36,802 bases of DNA from the NCBI GenBank assembly GCA_023433205.1, contig JAEZDS010000067.1, positions 1 through 36,802 on the forward strand, given 5' to 3'. Positions 8,791 to 16,081 of the stretch are shown here, piece by piece. Numbering within the stretch: position 1 is the stretch's first letter; each line of letters begins with the position of its first letter. The stretch is from Bacteroidota bacterium. Its GTDB lineage: Bacteria > Bacteroidota > Bacteroidia > B-17B0 > Aurantibacillaceae. The notes beneath the pieces were generated by a model. That model saw only the letters and a list, made by a program, of their open reading frames with translations, was not told the DNA's origin and did no database searches. Both the position numbers and the translations under genes were made by a program.

Positions 8791-8821
8791 CAAAATTAAC
8801 GAAATATCTTATCAATAGCAA
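8791..8821 (-). promoter_or_regulatory. Promoter of the cold-shock gene
   Basis: Minus-strand TTG at 8821-8819, a 20-bp spacer and TAATTTTG at 8798-8791, an exact -7 match. Predicted start near 8787. The remaining intergenic DNA, 8822-8943, shows only the weak TAGTTTTA (8927-8934) ahead of the glycosyltransferase. Confidence 0.55.
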
Positions 8822-8943
8822 GAGATCCCGCAAATTTCATTCAGGCCGGAACCAATTATTGTTAAGATTGCCTACGGGGACGATTTAAGTACACCGGGGT
8901 GGCGGCCCTTCAGTAACAAAAAATAGTAGTTTTATGCTCCTCT

Positions 8944-10251
8944 ATGAAAAAAGTGCTTGTGATCACGTATTATTGGCCCCCGGCAGGTGGGGCAGGTGTA
9001 CAACGGTGGCTGAAATTTGTGAAATACATGCGCTTTTATGGTTGGGAACCAGTAGTTTACACCGCTTTAAATCCTGAAATGCCGGCTGTGGACGAAAGTC
9101 TTTTTCGCGATGTCCCTAAAGACACCGTAGTGATAAAACGTGCTATCTGGGAACCATATTCCTTTTATAAAAGGTTTAGCGGCAGAGCGCAGAATGACAG
9201 AATTGCGGGTTCATTTCTTTCTGAAAAAAAGAGCCGTGGCCTGGCTGAAAAACTGAGCGTGTGGATCAGGGGCAATTTTTTTGTGCCTGATGCACGCCGT
9301 TTCTGGATCAAACCCAGCACTCAATATCTCGAAAAATACCTTAAGGCCCATGATATCCGTCACATAATAAGCAGCGGACCACCCCACAGCATGCACATGA
9401 TTGCGCTGGGCTTAAAAAGGAAAATGCCCGAAGTTAAATGGCTCGCCGATTTCAGAGACCCCTGGACAAATATTGATTTTTATGGTCAGCTGATGCTTGG
9501 GAAAAAAGCCGACAAACTGCACCACGAAATGGAATTGCAGGTTCTTAAATATGCAGATAAGGTGGTGAGCATCGGCCCAACCATGAGCGATGAGTTCAGA
9601 TCAATGTACGTGCAGGGTGGGGGAAAGGATGTTGATAAATTTCATGTCATAACCAATGGGTTTGATGCTGCAGATCTGCTTGCAGAAGAAGTGCAGAAAG
9701 ATCCCCGTTTCAGTATCGCTCATATCGGCAGTCTTGTTAAAGACAGGAACCCGGCTGTGCTTTGGAAAGTTCTGCAGGAACTGGTAGCCGAGAATCCCGC
9801 TTTCAGGGCCTTGCTTGAGATTAAGCTGGTAGGTAAGGTTGATTATTTTGTAAAGGAGGAGATTGCCCGACATGGGCTCGATTTTTACACCAGATACATT
9901 GAATATCAACCACACGATGTGGTGATGCGCGAACAGAGAAAAAGCAAGGTACTCCTGCTGCTGGTTAACAACACTAAAAACGCCAGAGGTATTCTCACCG
10001 GGAAGGTATTTGAGTACATGGCTACAGGAGTGCCGGTACTGGCAATTGGCCCCCCAGATGGCGACCTGGCCGCGGTTTTAAGAGAAACTTCTGCCGGTGT
10101 AATAAGCGATTTTACCGATGAGGTACAGCTCAGGAATTATATCCTTGCCCTGTTTGCCGGCCAGGTGTTGCCATCCCGACCTGAGCAGATCAACCGTTTC
10201 AGCCGACATGAGTTAACCAGGCAGATGTGTGATCTTTTAGAGCAGGTCTGA
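8944..10251 (+). CDS. Glycosyltransferase, GT4-like (GT-B fold)
   Basis: Probably transfers a sugar from a nucleotide donor to a surface glycan or lipid acceptor in the cytoplasm. The 435-residue protein opens KKVLVITYYWPPAGGAGVQR, the N-terminal Rossmann strand and glycine-rich acceptor loop common in Bacteroidota GT4 enzymes. WLADFRDPWTN (about 160-170) is a further hallmark of this subgroup. The C-terminal donor domain has LTGKVFEYMATGVPVLAIG, with the conserved E and GxPV, then GDLAAVLRETSAGV. Donor and acceptor cannot be told from sequence. It stands alone, not in a polysaccharide cluster. Its last 15 bp overlap the 3' end of the convergent aminotransferase gene. Confidence 0.85.
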   Translation: MKKVLVITYYWPPAGGAGVQRWLKFVKYMRFYGWEPVVYTALNPEMPAVDESLFRDVPKDTVVIKRAIWEPYSFYKRFSGRAQNDRIAGSFLSEKKSRGLAEKLSVWIRGNFFVPDARRFWIKPSTQYLEKYLKAHDIRHIISSGPPHSMHMIALGLKRKMPEVKWLADFRDPWTNIDFYGQLMLGKKADKLHHEMELQVLKYADKVVSIGPTMSDEFRSMYVQGGGKDVDKFHVITNGFDAADLLAEEVQKDPRFSIAHIGSLVKDRNPAVLWKVLQELVAENPAFRALLEIKLVGKVDYFVKEEIARHGLDFYTRYIEYQPHDVVMREQRKSKVLLLLVNNTKNARGILTGKVFEYMATGVPVLAIGPPDGDLAAVLRETSAGVISDFTDEVQLRNYILALFAGQVLPSRPEQINRFSRHELTRQMCDLLEQV

Positions 10252-11097
10252 GTTTGAATGCGTCATCTCCTGCAGTTTTTCACTGAAAAACTGCGCCATT
10301 TTATTGGTATAGAATCGGTCTTTAAACTGTCCCACCCATCTTATACCCTGAATGGTGTTGGTTAAGAACACTTCGTCTGCATTCATGAGCGTGTAGGTGG
10401 TAACCGGACTTTCGAATGCCAGGATCTTGTGTTCTGCCGAAATGTGTAATACCTGTTTTCGCATTACTCCTGCCACGCAGCCATCTGCAAGCGGCACGGT
10501 AAAGATGGTGCCGTTTTTTACAACAAAGAGATTAGAACTGATACTTTCGCAAATGGCTCCGTGTTCATTTACGAGCAAACATTCGTCGAGCTTCATACTT
10601 TGTTTGGCAATTCCTGCCATCACAGGTATAAGCGCATTGCCTGTTTTAATGTTAGAGAGTTTATTTACAGGCTTCTTGATATCGGCAAAAAGGTCCACGC
10701 CATATCCACGCTGGTTGAGTTCATAGCCGGCGTCCAGTTCAGTGCTTTCTATCAGAAAGGAAATGTCGTTCGTTTCCGGGGTGTAATGTCCGCCATCGTT
10801 GCGGAACACAGTTAGCCGGACGCGTGCATGAGGCGCATGGTTGTTCTGCTTCAGCAGGTGCATAATAAAATCGAGAATGTTATCGGTATTTAATTCCGCT
10901 GGAAGGTTCATGCGCAAGACAGTCATGCCCAGCTTGAGCCTGTTAAGGTGATCGCGGAGAAACATTACTTTATTGTTGCACACTCTAATACTTTCGAAAA
11001 GCGAATCACCGTAACGGAAGGCGCGGTTGGCAAATGATACGGTAGGCTCGTAAATGCTGATAAGATGACCGTTCAATATACAATACATGTCGCGCAT
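10237..11097 (-). CDS. Aminotransferase class IV (BCAT / aminodeoxychorismate lyase family)
   Basis: A fold-type IV PLP enzyme of 286 residues. FANRAFRYGDSLFESIRV (about 22-39) is the family start motif, with Arg28 and Glu35. Lys151 in LSNIKTGNAL is the expected Schiff-base lysine. CLLVNEHGAICESISSNLF supplies the catalytic Glu and the SN.F loop, and FLTNTIQGI is the phosphate-binding TNT-type loop. The family includes branched-chain and D-amino-acid aminotransferases and 4-amino-4-deoxychorismate lyase (PabC). I cannot separate these from sequence alone; at 286 residues it is shorter than typical IlvE, which leans toward PabC or an uncharacterised paralog. A second Met (11088) could also be the start. 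The upstream 215 bp to clpP hold no other gene. Confidence 0.85.
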   Translation of the reverse strand: MRDMYCILNGHLISIYEPTVSFANRAFRYGDSLFESIRVCNNKVMFLRDHLNRLKLGMTVLRMNLPAELNTDNILDFIMHLLKQNNHAPHARVRLTVFRNDGGHYTPETNDISFLIESTELDAGYELNQRGYGVDLFADIKKPVNKLSNIKTGNALIPVMAGIAKQSMKLDECLLVNEHGAICESISSNLFVVKNGTIFTVPLADGCVAGVMRKQVLHISAEHKILAFESPVTTYTLMNADEVFLTNTIQGIRWVGQFKDRFYTNKMAQFFSEKLQEMTHSNSDLL

Positions 11098-11260
11098 GGC
11101 TCACGTTTGTGTAAAAGTGGGGAATTTTATCCGCTAAGAGATTCAGTATCAATTTATTTAATAACAAAAAAAGGTGAATAAGTGCGTAGTCTGAGCGGTT
11201 CGTTACATAAAGCTGACAGCGTTCATGACAAATTAGCGTTAATAATTATTTAGCATTGTA

Positions 11261-11291
11261 TTTGCTGCTTGGCTGCTATACTCTATTTTTG
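11261..11291 (+). promoter_or_regulatory. clpP promoter
   Basis: TTTG at 11261-11264, a 19-bp spacer and TATTTTTG at 11284-11291, one of the best matches to the Bacteroidota consensus in the window. The predicted leader to the ATG at 11313 is about 18 nt. Confidence 0.6.
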
Positions 11292-11312
11292 AAAACAATT
11301 AAAACACAAAAT

Positions 11313-11987
11313 ATGTTTGATAACAATGAATTCCGAAAGTATGCCACTAAGCACGCCAATATCAGCAGCCTCACTTACGACAGGTATACTTCCCGCATAC
11401 AATCGTCACTTACGCCATACATTATTGAGGAACGTTCGCTGAATGTAGCGCAGATGGACGTTTTTTCGCGACTTATGATGGACAGGATCATCTTTCTTGG
11501 AACAGGAATAAATGATCAGGTAGCCAATATTGTTCAGGCTCAGCTCTTGTTTCTTGAAAGTGTTGACGCAAAAAAAGATATACAGATCTACGTAAATTCT
11601 CCCGGAGGAAGTGTTTATGCAGGTTTAGGTATTTATGATACCATGCAGATCATTAAGCCGGATGTTGCAACTATCTGCACCGGAATGGCTGCCAGTATGG
11701 GTGCCGTATTACAATGTGCCGGTGCCAAAGGTAAACGCACCGCTCTTAAACACGCCAGGATAATGATTCACCAGCCACTCGGCGGCGCCGAAGGGCAGGC
11801 CAGCGATATTGAGATCACTGCACGTGAGATACAGAAATTAAAAAAAGAACTTTACGAAATCATTGCCTACCACAGCGGTCAGACCTTTGAAAAAGTCTGG
11901 GCCGACAGCGATCGTGATTACTGGATGATTGCACAGGAGGCCAAAGAGTACGGTATGATTGATGAAGTACTGGAACGCAAAGCCTGA
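11313..11987 (+). CDS. clpP: ATP-dependent Clp protease proteolytic subunit
   Basis: The serine protease chamber that works with ClpX or ClpC. The 224-residue protein has a catalytic triad of Ser128 (GMAASMGA), His153 (MIHQPLGG) and Asp202 (SDRDYWM). VNSPGGSVYAGLGIYDTM and the handle helix around IEITAREIQKLKKEL are standard. The N-terminus is about 30-35 residues longer than the mature E. coli subunit, as is common in Bacteroidota, and may be a propeptide. A start at the in-frame TTG 11256 is rejected because the promoter lies inside that extension. clpX and tig, often linked to clpP, are absent here. A very strong terminator follows directly. Confidence 0.96.
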   Translation: MFDNNEFRKYATKHANISSLTYDRYTSRIQSSLTPYIIEERSLNVAQMDVFSRLMMDRIIFLGTGINDQVANIVQAQLLFLESVDAKKDIQIYVNSPGGSVYAGLGIYDTMQIIKPDVATICTGMAASMGAVLQCAGAKGKRTALKHARIMIHQPLGGAEGQASDIEITAREIQKLKKELYEIIAYHSGQTFEKVWADSDRDYWMIAQEAKEYGMIDEVLERKA

Positions 11988-11990
11988 TAG

Positions 11991-12026
11991 AAATCCCCTG
12001 AAACCAGTCGGTTTTAGGGGATTTTT
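11991..12026 (+). terminator. Intrinsic terminator after clpP
   Basis: A 15-bp stem, 11991-12005 against 12010-12024, with one G-U wobble and the tetraloop AGTC, ending in TTTTT. It starts 3 bp after the clpP stop and isolates clpP from the next gene. Confidence 0.9.
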
Positions 12027-12081
12027 AAGTAAAAATTTCACAATTTACTGAGGCAGGGCTAGCTCAGATACTGAATTCGGC

Positions 12082-12089
12082 TATATTTG
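12082..12089 (+). promoter_or_regulatory. -7 element for the secreted hypothetical protein
   Basis: TATATTTG, an exact TAnnTTTG match 29 nt before the ATG at 12119. No TTG at the expected -33 position. Confidence 0.45.
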
Positions 12090-12118
12090 ATAAATCGAAA
12101 TCCACTAACACACTAAAA

Positions 12119-12715
12119 ATGAAGAGAATTATTGTTTTGCTTCTGGCAGCCTCTGCTTTTACTGCTGCCGGACAGAAAAAGGCGCCTAAAATGGAACCTA
12201 TGACGTCGCCTGGTTACTATGTAAACCAAAAAGGTGATACGGTAAAAGGAGAGGTTCGTACTAACCCTGAGGACGAAACTGAGTTTTATCAGAACTTCAG
12301 TTTTAAACCGGAAAAAGGAGGAAAACTTATGCCGGTAATGCCGTTAAAAGCCAAAGCTTATGGTTTTGAGGGCAAACATTTTGTACGTCTTGGTGAGAGA
12401 AATGAGACCATGTATGTTGAGCGGCTAGCTGAAGGACGTCTTAATTTCTTTAAGCGACGCTTTAACGGAAAGGTTGACGGAGTACCTGGAATAGAAACTG
12501 AATACTATATGCAGGATACCAGGGCCGAAGCTGCAGATGCAAAACTGAAAGAGGTGAACAAGATCTCAACTAAATTCTATAAAAAGGATCTAAAGAATTA
12601 CATGAAAGATCAGCCAATGATCTGGTCTGATCTTGATAAATTTAATTTTGATGAGAATGCAGTTATACGCGCCATCAATGAATTCAACAGTTATTATGTG
12701 GTAACTGCCAACTAA
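12119..12715 (+). CDS. Secreted hypothetical protein
   Basis: A 198-residue product with a clear Sec signal peptide (MKRIIVLLLAASAFTAAGQ) and no further membrane helix. The segment GYYVNQKGDTVKGEV followed by YQNFSFKP and KAKAYGFEGKHFVRLG looks like a recurring type of Bacteroidota exported protein whose function is unknown to me; I base this on general familiarity, not on a search. The C-terminal half is charged and probably helical. It is a single-gene unit with its own -7 element and terminator. No catalytic motif is visible. Confidence 0.75.
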   Translation: MKRIIVLLLAASAFTAAGQKKAPKMEPMTSPGYYVNQKGDTVKGEVRTNPEDETEFYQNFSFKPEKGGKLMPVMPLKAKAYGFEGKHFVRLGERNETMYVERLAEGRLNFFKRRFNGKVDGVPGIETEYYMQDTRAEAADAKLKEVNKISTKFYKKDLKNYMKDQPMIWSDLDKFNFDENAVIRAINEFNSYYVVTAN

Positions 12716-12738
12716 ATAGTCATTCACCAAACTGGTAG

Positions 12739-12769
12739 ATCCCTGGATGAGAATTCAGGGATTTTTTTT
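12739..12769 (+). terminator. Intrinsic terminator after the secreted hypothetical gene
   Basis: ATCCCTG (12739-12745), a 10-nt loop and CAGGGAT (12756-12762), then eight T (12762-12769). The right arm and T-run lie within the 3' end of the convergent tcdA gene. It works only in the plus direction. Confidence 0.85.
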
Positions 12770-13513
12770 GATCTTTTCCGTCCCTTTCTTCTCCTGCCAT
12801 TCTACAATATGCCTTATCACCACCGAGGCGCAGGTGAGTCCGAACGCTGCCGGCAGGTAAGATATAGTGCCGTATGCCGACTTTTTATATTTGCTGCCGT
12901 CGGTGCGCATTATCGAATGCCGGGCTGGAATTTCGGGGCTGTACACCGATTTTATACCCTTGTAAATATTCATGTAGCGCAGGCGCTTGCGGACGTATTG
13001 TGCCATGGGACAGACATCGGTTTCTGAAATATCAGCAACCCTGATCTGTGTTGGATCCATTTTGCCGCCTGCTCCCATACTTGAAATAATTCTCTGGTTG
13101 TTGTAGTAAGCCGTTTGCAGCAGATAAAGTTTAGGCGAAATACTGTCAATAGCGTCAATCACGTAGCTGAATTTTTGTTTTAAAAATTCCTTCATGGCAT
13201 CCGGATCTTTAAACTGATCGATTACATCCAGTTCAATTTCCGGGTTGATCTGCCTCAGCCGTTCAGCCATCAGCCTGGCTTTGTTCTCTCCGTGTGTTGT
13301 TGAAAGTGCCTGAAGTTGTCTGTTACGGTTTGTGGGATCAACGGTGTCGCCATCAATAATGGTCATTTTGCCCACACCGCTTCTTCCTATCGCTTCAGCC
13401 GCGTAGGAACCTACTCCGCCCAAACCTACCACAAGTACATGCGCTTTTACAAGTTTATCTATCCCTTTATCTCCCACCAGCAGGGCTGTACGTTCCATCC
13501 ATCCAGTATCCAT
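12755..13513 (-). CDS. tcdA: tRNA threonylcarbamoyladenosine dehydratase
   Basis: An E1-like ATP-dependent enzyme that dehydrates t6A37 in tRNA to the cyclic form ct6A. The 252-residue protein has the dinucleotide loop VVGLGGVGSYAAEAIGRSG (Gly30-Gly35), IIDGDTVDPTNRNRQ, which matches the TcdA/MoeB-type ATP site, INPEI, FSYVIDAIDSI and MGAGGKMDPTQIRVAD. This pattern (especially G.GG..DPTQI and VYSPE) is that of TcdA rather than MoeB or ThiF. The start is set at the ATG 13513 (MDTGWMERT); an in-frame TTG at 13519 overlaps the tatD stop. It follows tatD by 2 bp, so the two are cotranscribed. Its substrate is produced by the TsaD pathway, and tsaD lies at 27244-28275. Confidence 0.9.
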   Translation of the reverse strand: MDTGWMERTALLVGDKGIDKLVKAHVLVVGLGGVGSYAAEAIGRSGVGKMTIIDGDTVDPTNRNRQLQALSTTHGENKARLMAERLRQINPEIELDVIDQFKDPDAMKEFLKQKFSYVIDAIDSISPKLYLLQTAYYNNQRIISSMGAGGKMDPTQIRVADISETDVCPMAQYVRKRLRYMNIYKGIKSVYSPEIPARHSIMRTDGSKYKKSAYGTISYLPAAFGLTCASVVIRHIVEWQEKKGTEKIKKNP

Positions 13514-13515
13514 AG

Positions 13516-14163
13516 TCAACTCTTTATTTTAAACACTTCCTCAAAATTTGCCTGCATTTGCAGTCGTAATATGTCTTCATCTATTCCAAGCAATTCTGCT
13601 GCCTTGTAATAAATATATTTGATAGAGATGTCGGCTTCATCTGTTTCAAGAAAAAATCGTTTGCGGCCTACACTCTTCAGGGCCTTTGCGGCATTAGAAT
13701 CGTAGGCCAGCAATGCTTTGCCAAATGAAAAATAACAACCGTGATCGGCCAGCAGCCGCGCGATATTCTCATTGTTGTTAAAGCCGTGAATAACTACCGG
13801 TACTTTGTTGTCAGCAAGGTTAAGGCAGTTAAGCAACTCATTGAAAGCTTTTACGCAATGTATAATGAGCGGTTTTTTTACTTCGTTGGCAATTTTCACC
13901 TGAGCATTAAAGACTTTTTTCTGCAGTTCAATGTTGGTTTTCGCGAGTTTATCCATGCCACACTCGCCAATGGCAAGACAGGGTTTTTCGCGAACTGCAT
14001 TATTAAGTTCATCAAGCTGCAGCCTGTAGTTGTTTTCATCGAGGTGCCAGGGATGAATACCATAGCTGTAAAACCGGGGTTTGTTGCGCTCTCCCGGCGA
14101 AATATTTACCAGTTCGATCTTTGCATCATATAGCTGCTGGTGCGTATGTGTATTTATGAACAA
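13516..14163 (-). CDS. TatD-family metal-dependent hydrolase
   Basis: A TIM-barrel metal hydrolase; TatD relatives are 3'-5' DNA/RNA nucleases or of unknown substrate. The 215-residue protein is shorter than E. coli TatD (about 260). FINTHTHQ supplies the first metal ligands (HxH), AIGECGMD the conserved Glu, IIHCVKAFNELL and VIHGF further ligands or helices, and FLETDEADIS the C-terminal Asp. The start is set at TTG 14163, giving MFINTHTHQ. The longer frame to 14193 starts inside a -7 element (minus TAAGTTTG, 14198-14191). The spacing between motifs is shorter than in TatD proper, as in the small Bacteroidota homologs. It lies 2 bp ahead of tcdA. Confidence 0.8.
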   Translation of the reverse strand: MFINTHTHQQLYDAKIELVNISPGERNKPRFYSYGIHPWHLDENNYRLQLDELNNAVREKPCLAIGECGMDKLAKTNIELQKKVFNAQVKIANEVKKPLIIHCVKAFNELLNCLNLADNKVPVVIHGFNNNENIARLLADHGCYFSFGKALLAYDSNAAKALKSVGRKRFFLETDEADISIKYIYYKAAELLGIDEDILRLQMQANFEEVFKIKS

Positions 14164-14190
14164 GAACTTAAGCGCTATTATTAAAGCTGT

Positions 14191-14207
14191 CAAACTTAGT
14201 AACTTTA
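14191..14207. promoter_or_regulatory. Back-to-back -7 elements between tatD and the FAD oxidase
   Basis: Plus-strand 14191-14198 reads CAAACTTA, which is an exact minus-strand -7 (TAAGTTTG). One base later, 14200-14207 reads TAACTTTA, a plus-strand -7 with one mismatch. No convincing TTG -33 is seen for either. If both are used, the two polymerases cannot bind together. Confidence 0.35.
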
Positions 14208-14254
14208 GACCTTAGTAAACACCGTGACCATAAATAAATGTGCATCTGAAAAAA

Positions 14255-15667
14255 ATGGAGCAATACAAATACAATAAGGTAAGTACGGCAGTTGTTGAAC
14301 AGTTGCGTGAGATTGTGGGTGATGACAAAGTACTGTTGGCAGCTGAAGATATTCACAGGTATGGACGGGATGAAACAGAGGATCTACATTTTTTGCCTGA
14401 ACTGGTGCTTCGTCCTGCTTCGGTTGAAGAGGTTTCGGGAATACTGAAAGTATGTCACCACAACCACATTCCGGTTACTACCAGGGGCGCCGGCACGGGA
14501 TTAAGCGGCGGGGCCCTGCCGGTAAAGGGAGGTGTGCTGCTGAGCATGGAAAAATTCAGCAGGATAATTGAGATAGATGAACGGAACCTTCAGGCTACAG
14601 TTGAACCCGGCGTAATTAATTACGTTTTTCAGGAAGAGGTAAAAAAGAGGGGACTCTTTTACCCGCCTGATCCTGCCAGCTGGGGAAGCTGCAGTCTGGG
14701 CGGAAATATTGCACACAGCAGCGGAGGACCCAAGGCCGTAAAATATGGTACCACGCGCGATTATGTTTTAAATCTGCAGGTGGTTTTGCCGGGAGGTGAG
14801 GTCATCTGGACCGGGGCCAACACGCTGAAGTACTCCACAGGTTATAACCTCACTCACCTTATGGTAGGCAGCGAAGGAACCCTGGCGGTGGTTACCAAAA
14901 TCGTATTTAAGCTTCTGCCTTTGCCCGCCCACGATCTGTTAATGCTGGTGCCATTTAAAAGCGCTGAAGATGCCTGTCTGGCCGTGGGAGCCGTGTTCAG
15001 GGCCGGTATTACACCAAGTGCCATGGAATTTATGGAAAGAGATGCCATAGACTGGAGCCTGAAGTACAGCGGGGAAGTTAATTTTGATATTAAGCCAGAA
15101 TGGCAGGCCTTGCTGCTGGTGGAAGTTGACGGCAACAATAAAGAATTGCTGCTTCAGGATTGCGAAAAAATAGGCGAAGTGATGCAGCGTCACAATTGCG
15201 ACGAAATTTTGTTTGCTGAAAGTGCTGATCAGAAAAACGCGTTGTGGAAGATCAGGCGTAAGGTTGGTGAGGCAGTTAAAAGTAACAGTGTGTATAAAGA
15301 AGAGGATACGGTGGTACCGCGGGCAGAACTTCCGCGGCTGCTTGCCGGTGTAAAAGAAATTGGCCTAAAGTATGGATTTAAGTCTGTGTGTTATGGCCAC
15401 GCAGGAGATGGCAACCTGCATGTAAACATCATAAAGGGTGACCTGGATGCTGAAACCTGGAAAAATGTGCTGCCCAATGGAATAACAGAAATATTCAGGC
15501 TCTGTAAGTTACTGGGAGGCACCATAAGCGGTGAGCATGGAATTGGGCTTGTACAAAAAAAATATCTGCCGATTGTGTTCAGCCAGGGGCATCTTGACCT
15601 GATGCGCGGAATAAAAAAAGTGTTCGATCCAAGAGGGATCCTGAATCCCGGCAAAATATTTGATTAA
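14255..15667 (+). CDS. FAD-linked oxidase, GlcD / D-lactate dehydrogenase type
   Basis: A PCMH-fold flavoprotein that oxidises a 2-hydroxy acid such as D-lactate or glycolate. The 470-residue protein has the FAD-binding segment TTRGAGTGLSGGALPVKGGV and TVEPGVINY, then SSGGPKAVKYGTTRDYVL and GSEGTLAVVTK. The C-terminal cap has VCYGHAGDGNLHVN, whose His residues contribute to the active site in this family, and GGTISGEHGIGLVQKKYL. The partner subunits GlcE and GlcF (Fe-S) are not in the window, so it is either a single-subunit D-lactate dehydrogenase-like enzyme or relies on unlinked genes. The start is the ATG 14255; GTG 14240 would add only five residues. Confidence 0.85.
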   Translation: MEQYKYNKVSTAVVEQLREIVGDDKVLLAAEDIHRYGRDETEDLHFLPELVLRPASVEEVSGILKVCHHNHIPVTTRGAGTGLSGGALPVKGGVLLSMEKFSRIIEIDERNLQATVEPGVINYVFQEEVKKRGLFYPPDPASWGSCSLGGNIAHSSGGPKAVKYGTTRDYVLNLQVVLPGGEVIWTGANTLKYSTGYNLTHLMVGSEGTLAVVTKIVFKLLPLPAHDLLMLVPFKSAEDACLAVGAVFRAGITPSAMEFMERDAIDWSLKYSGEVNFDIKPEWQALLLVEVDGNNKELLLQDCEKIGEVMQRHNCDEILFAESADQKNALWKIRRKVGEAVKSNSVYKEEDTVVPRAELPRLLAGVKEIGLKYGFKSVCYGHAGDGNLHVNIIKGDLDAETWKNVLPNGITEIFRLCKLLGGTISGEHGIGLVQKKYLPIVFSQGHLDLMRGIKKVFDPRGILNPGKIFD

Positions 15668-15682
15668 ACAGGTTAAGGGAAA

Positions 15683-15871
15683 CTAATTTGCAGAATTCCC
15701 GGCAGGCATCCATTCAATTATTTCTCTTTCGACCGATATTGCGCTGCCATTCTGCATCAGAAAAGACCTTTTTTCAGCTACATATTTAGCCATATTAACA
15801 GTACCGGCATACCTTATCAGTATTTCCTGCTGATCAGCAGGCAGACTCTCCCGCGTTTTGTTCCATTTCAT
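15683..15871 (-). CDS. Small DUF551-like protein
   Basis: 62 residues with the pattern W....ESLP.......I.YAG....A.Y......F.........V..WMP.G. The paired W..LP start and the WMP end resemble DUF551, a small domain found mostly in phage and conjugative-element proteins. The function is unknown. A minus-strand TACCTTTA at 15885-15878 lies 6 nt before the ATG, with TTTG at 15911-15908. It stands alone, convergent with the FAD oxidase (15 bp apart), and there are no phage genes near it. I consider it real because of the domain-like pattern and promoter, but short proteins are easily miscalled. Confidence 0.6.
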   Translation of the reverse strand: MKWNKTRESLPADQQEILIRYAGTVNMAKYVAEKRSFLMQNGSAISVEREIIEWMPAGNSAN

Positions 15872-15877
15872 AGTTTA

Positions 15878-15911
15878 TAAAGGTACTCAAAAGAGGGGAG
15901 AACACCCCAAA
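15878..15911 (-). promoter_or_regulatory. Candidate promoter of the DUF551-like gene
   Basis: Minus-strand TTTG (15911-15908), a 22-bp spacer, then TACCTTTA (15885-15878), one mismatch from TAnnTTTG. It ends 6 nt before the start codon. Confidence 0.35.
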
Positions 15912-16045
15912 TGATAAAGCCAAACTAATTAAAGATAGGAGTTGCTGCGTGTTGTGAACAGGCAACATGGCTGAATGTGATGCTCCAGACCTGGTCGGCC
16001 GGTAAGCAATAGTACCTGTGGGCCCGTTGTTCAGCTTTATTTTTA

Positions 16046-16075
16046 TTGTCCGCAAAATGGAAAATCTTACATTTG
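16046..16075 (+). promoter_or_regulatory. Promoter of the ClC-type gene
   Basis: TTG at 16046-16048, a 19-bp spacer and TACATTTG at 16068-16075, an exact match. The ATG follows 6 nt later at 16082. The TTG that could be read as an upstream start codon is therefore the -33 element. Confidence 0.6.
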
Positions 16076-16081
16076 AATTTT

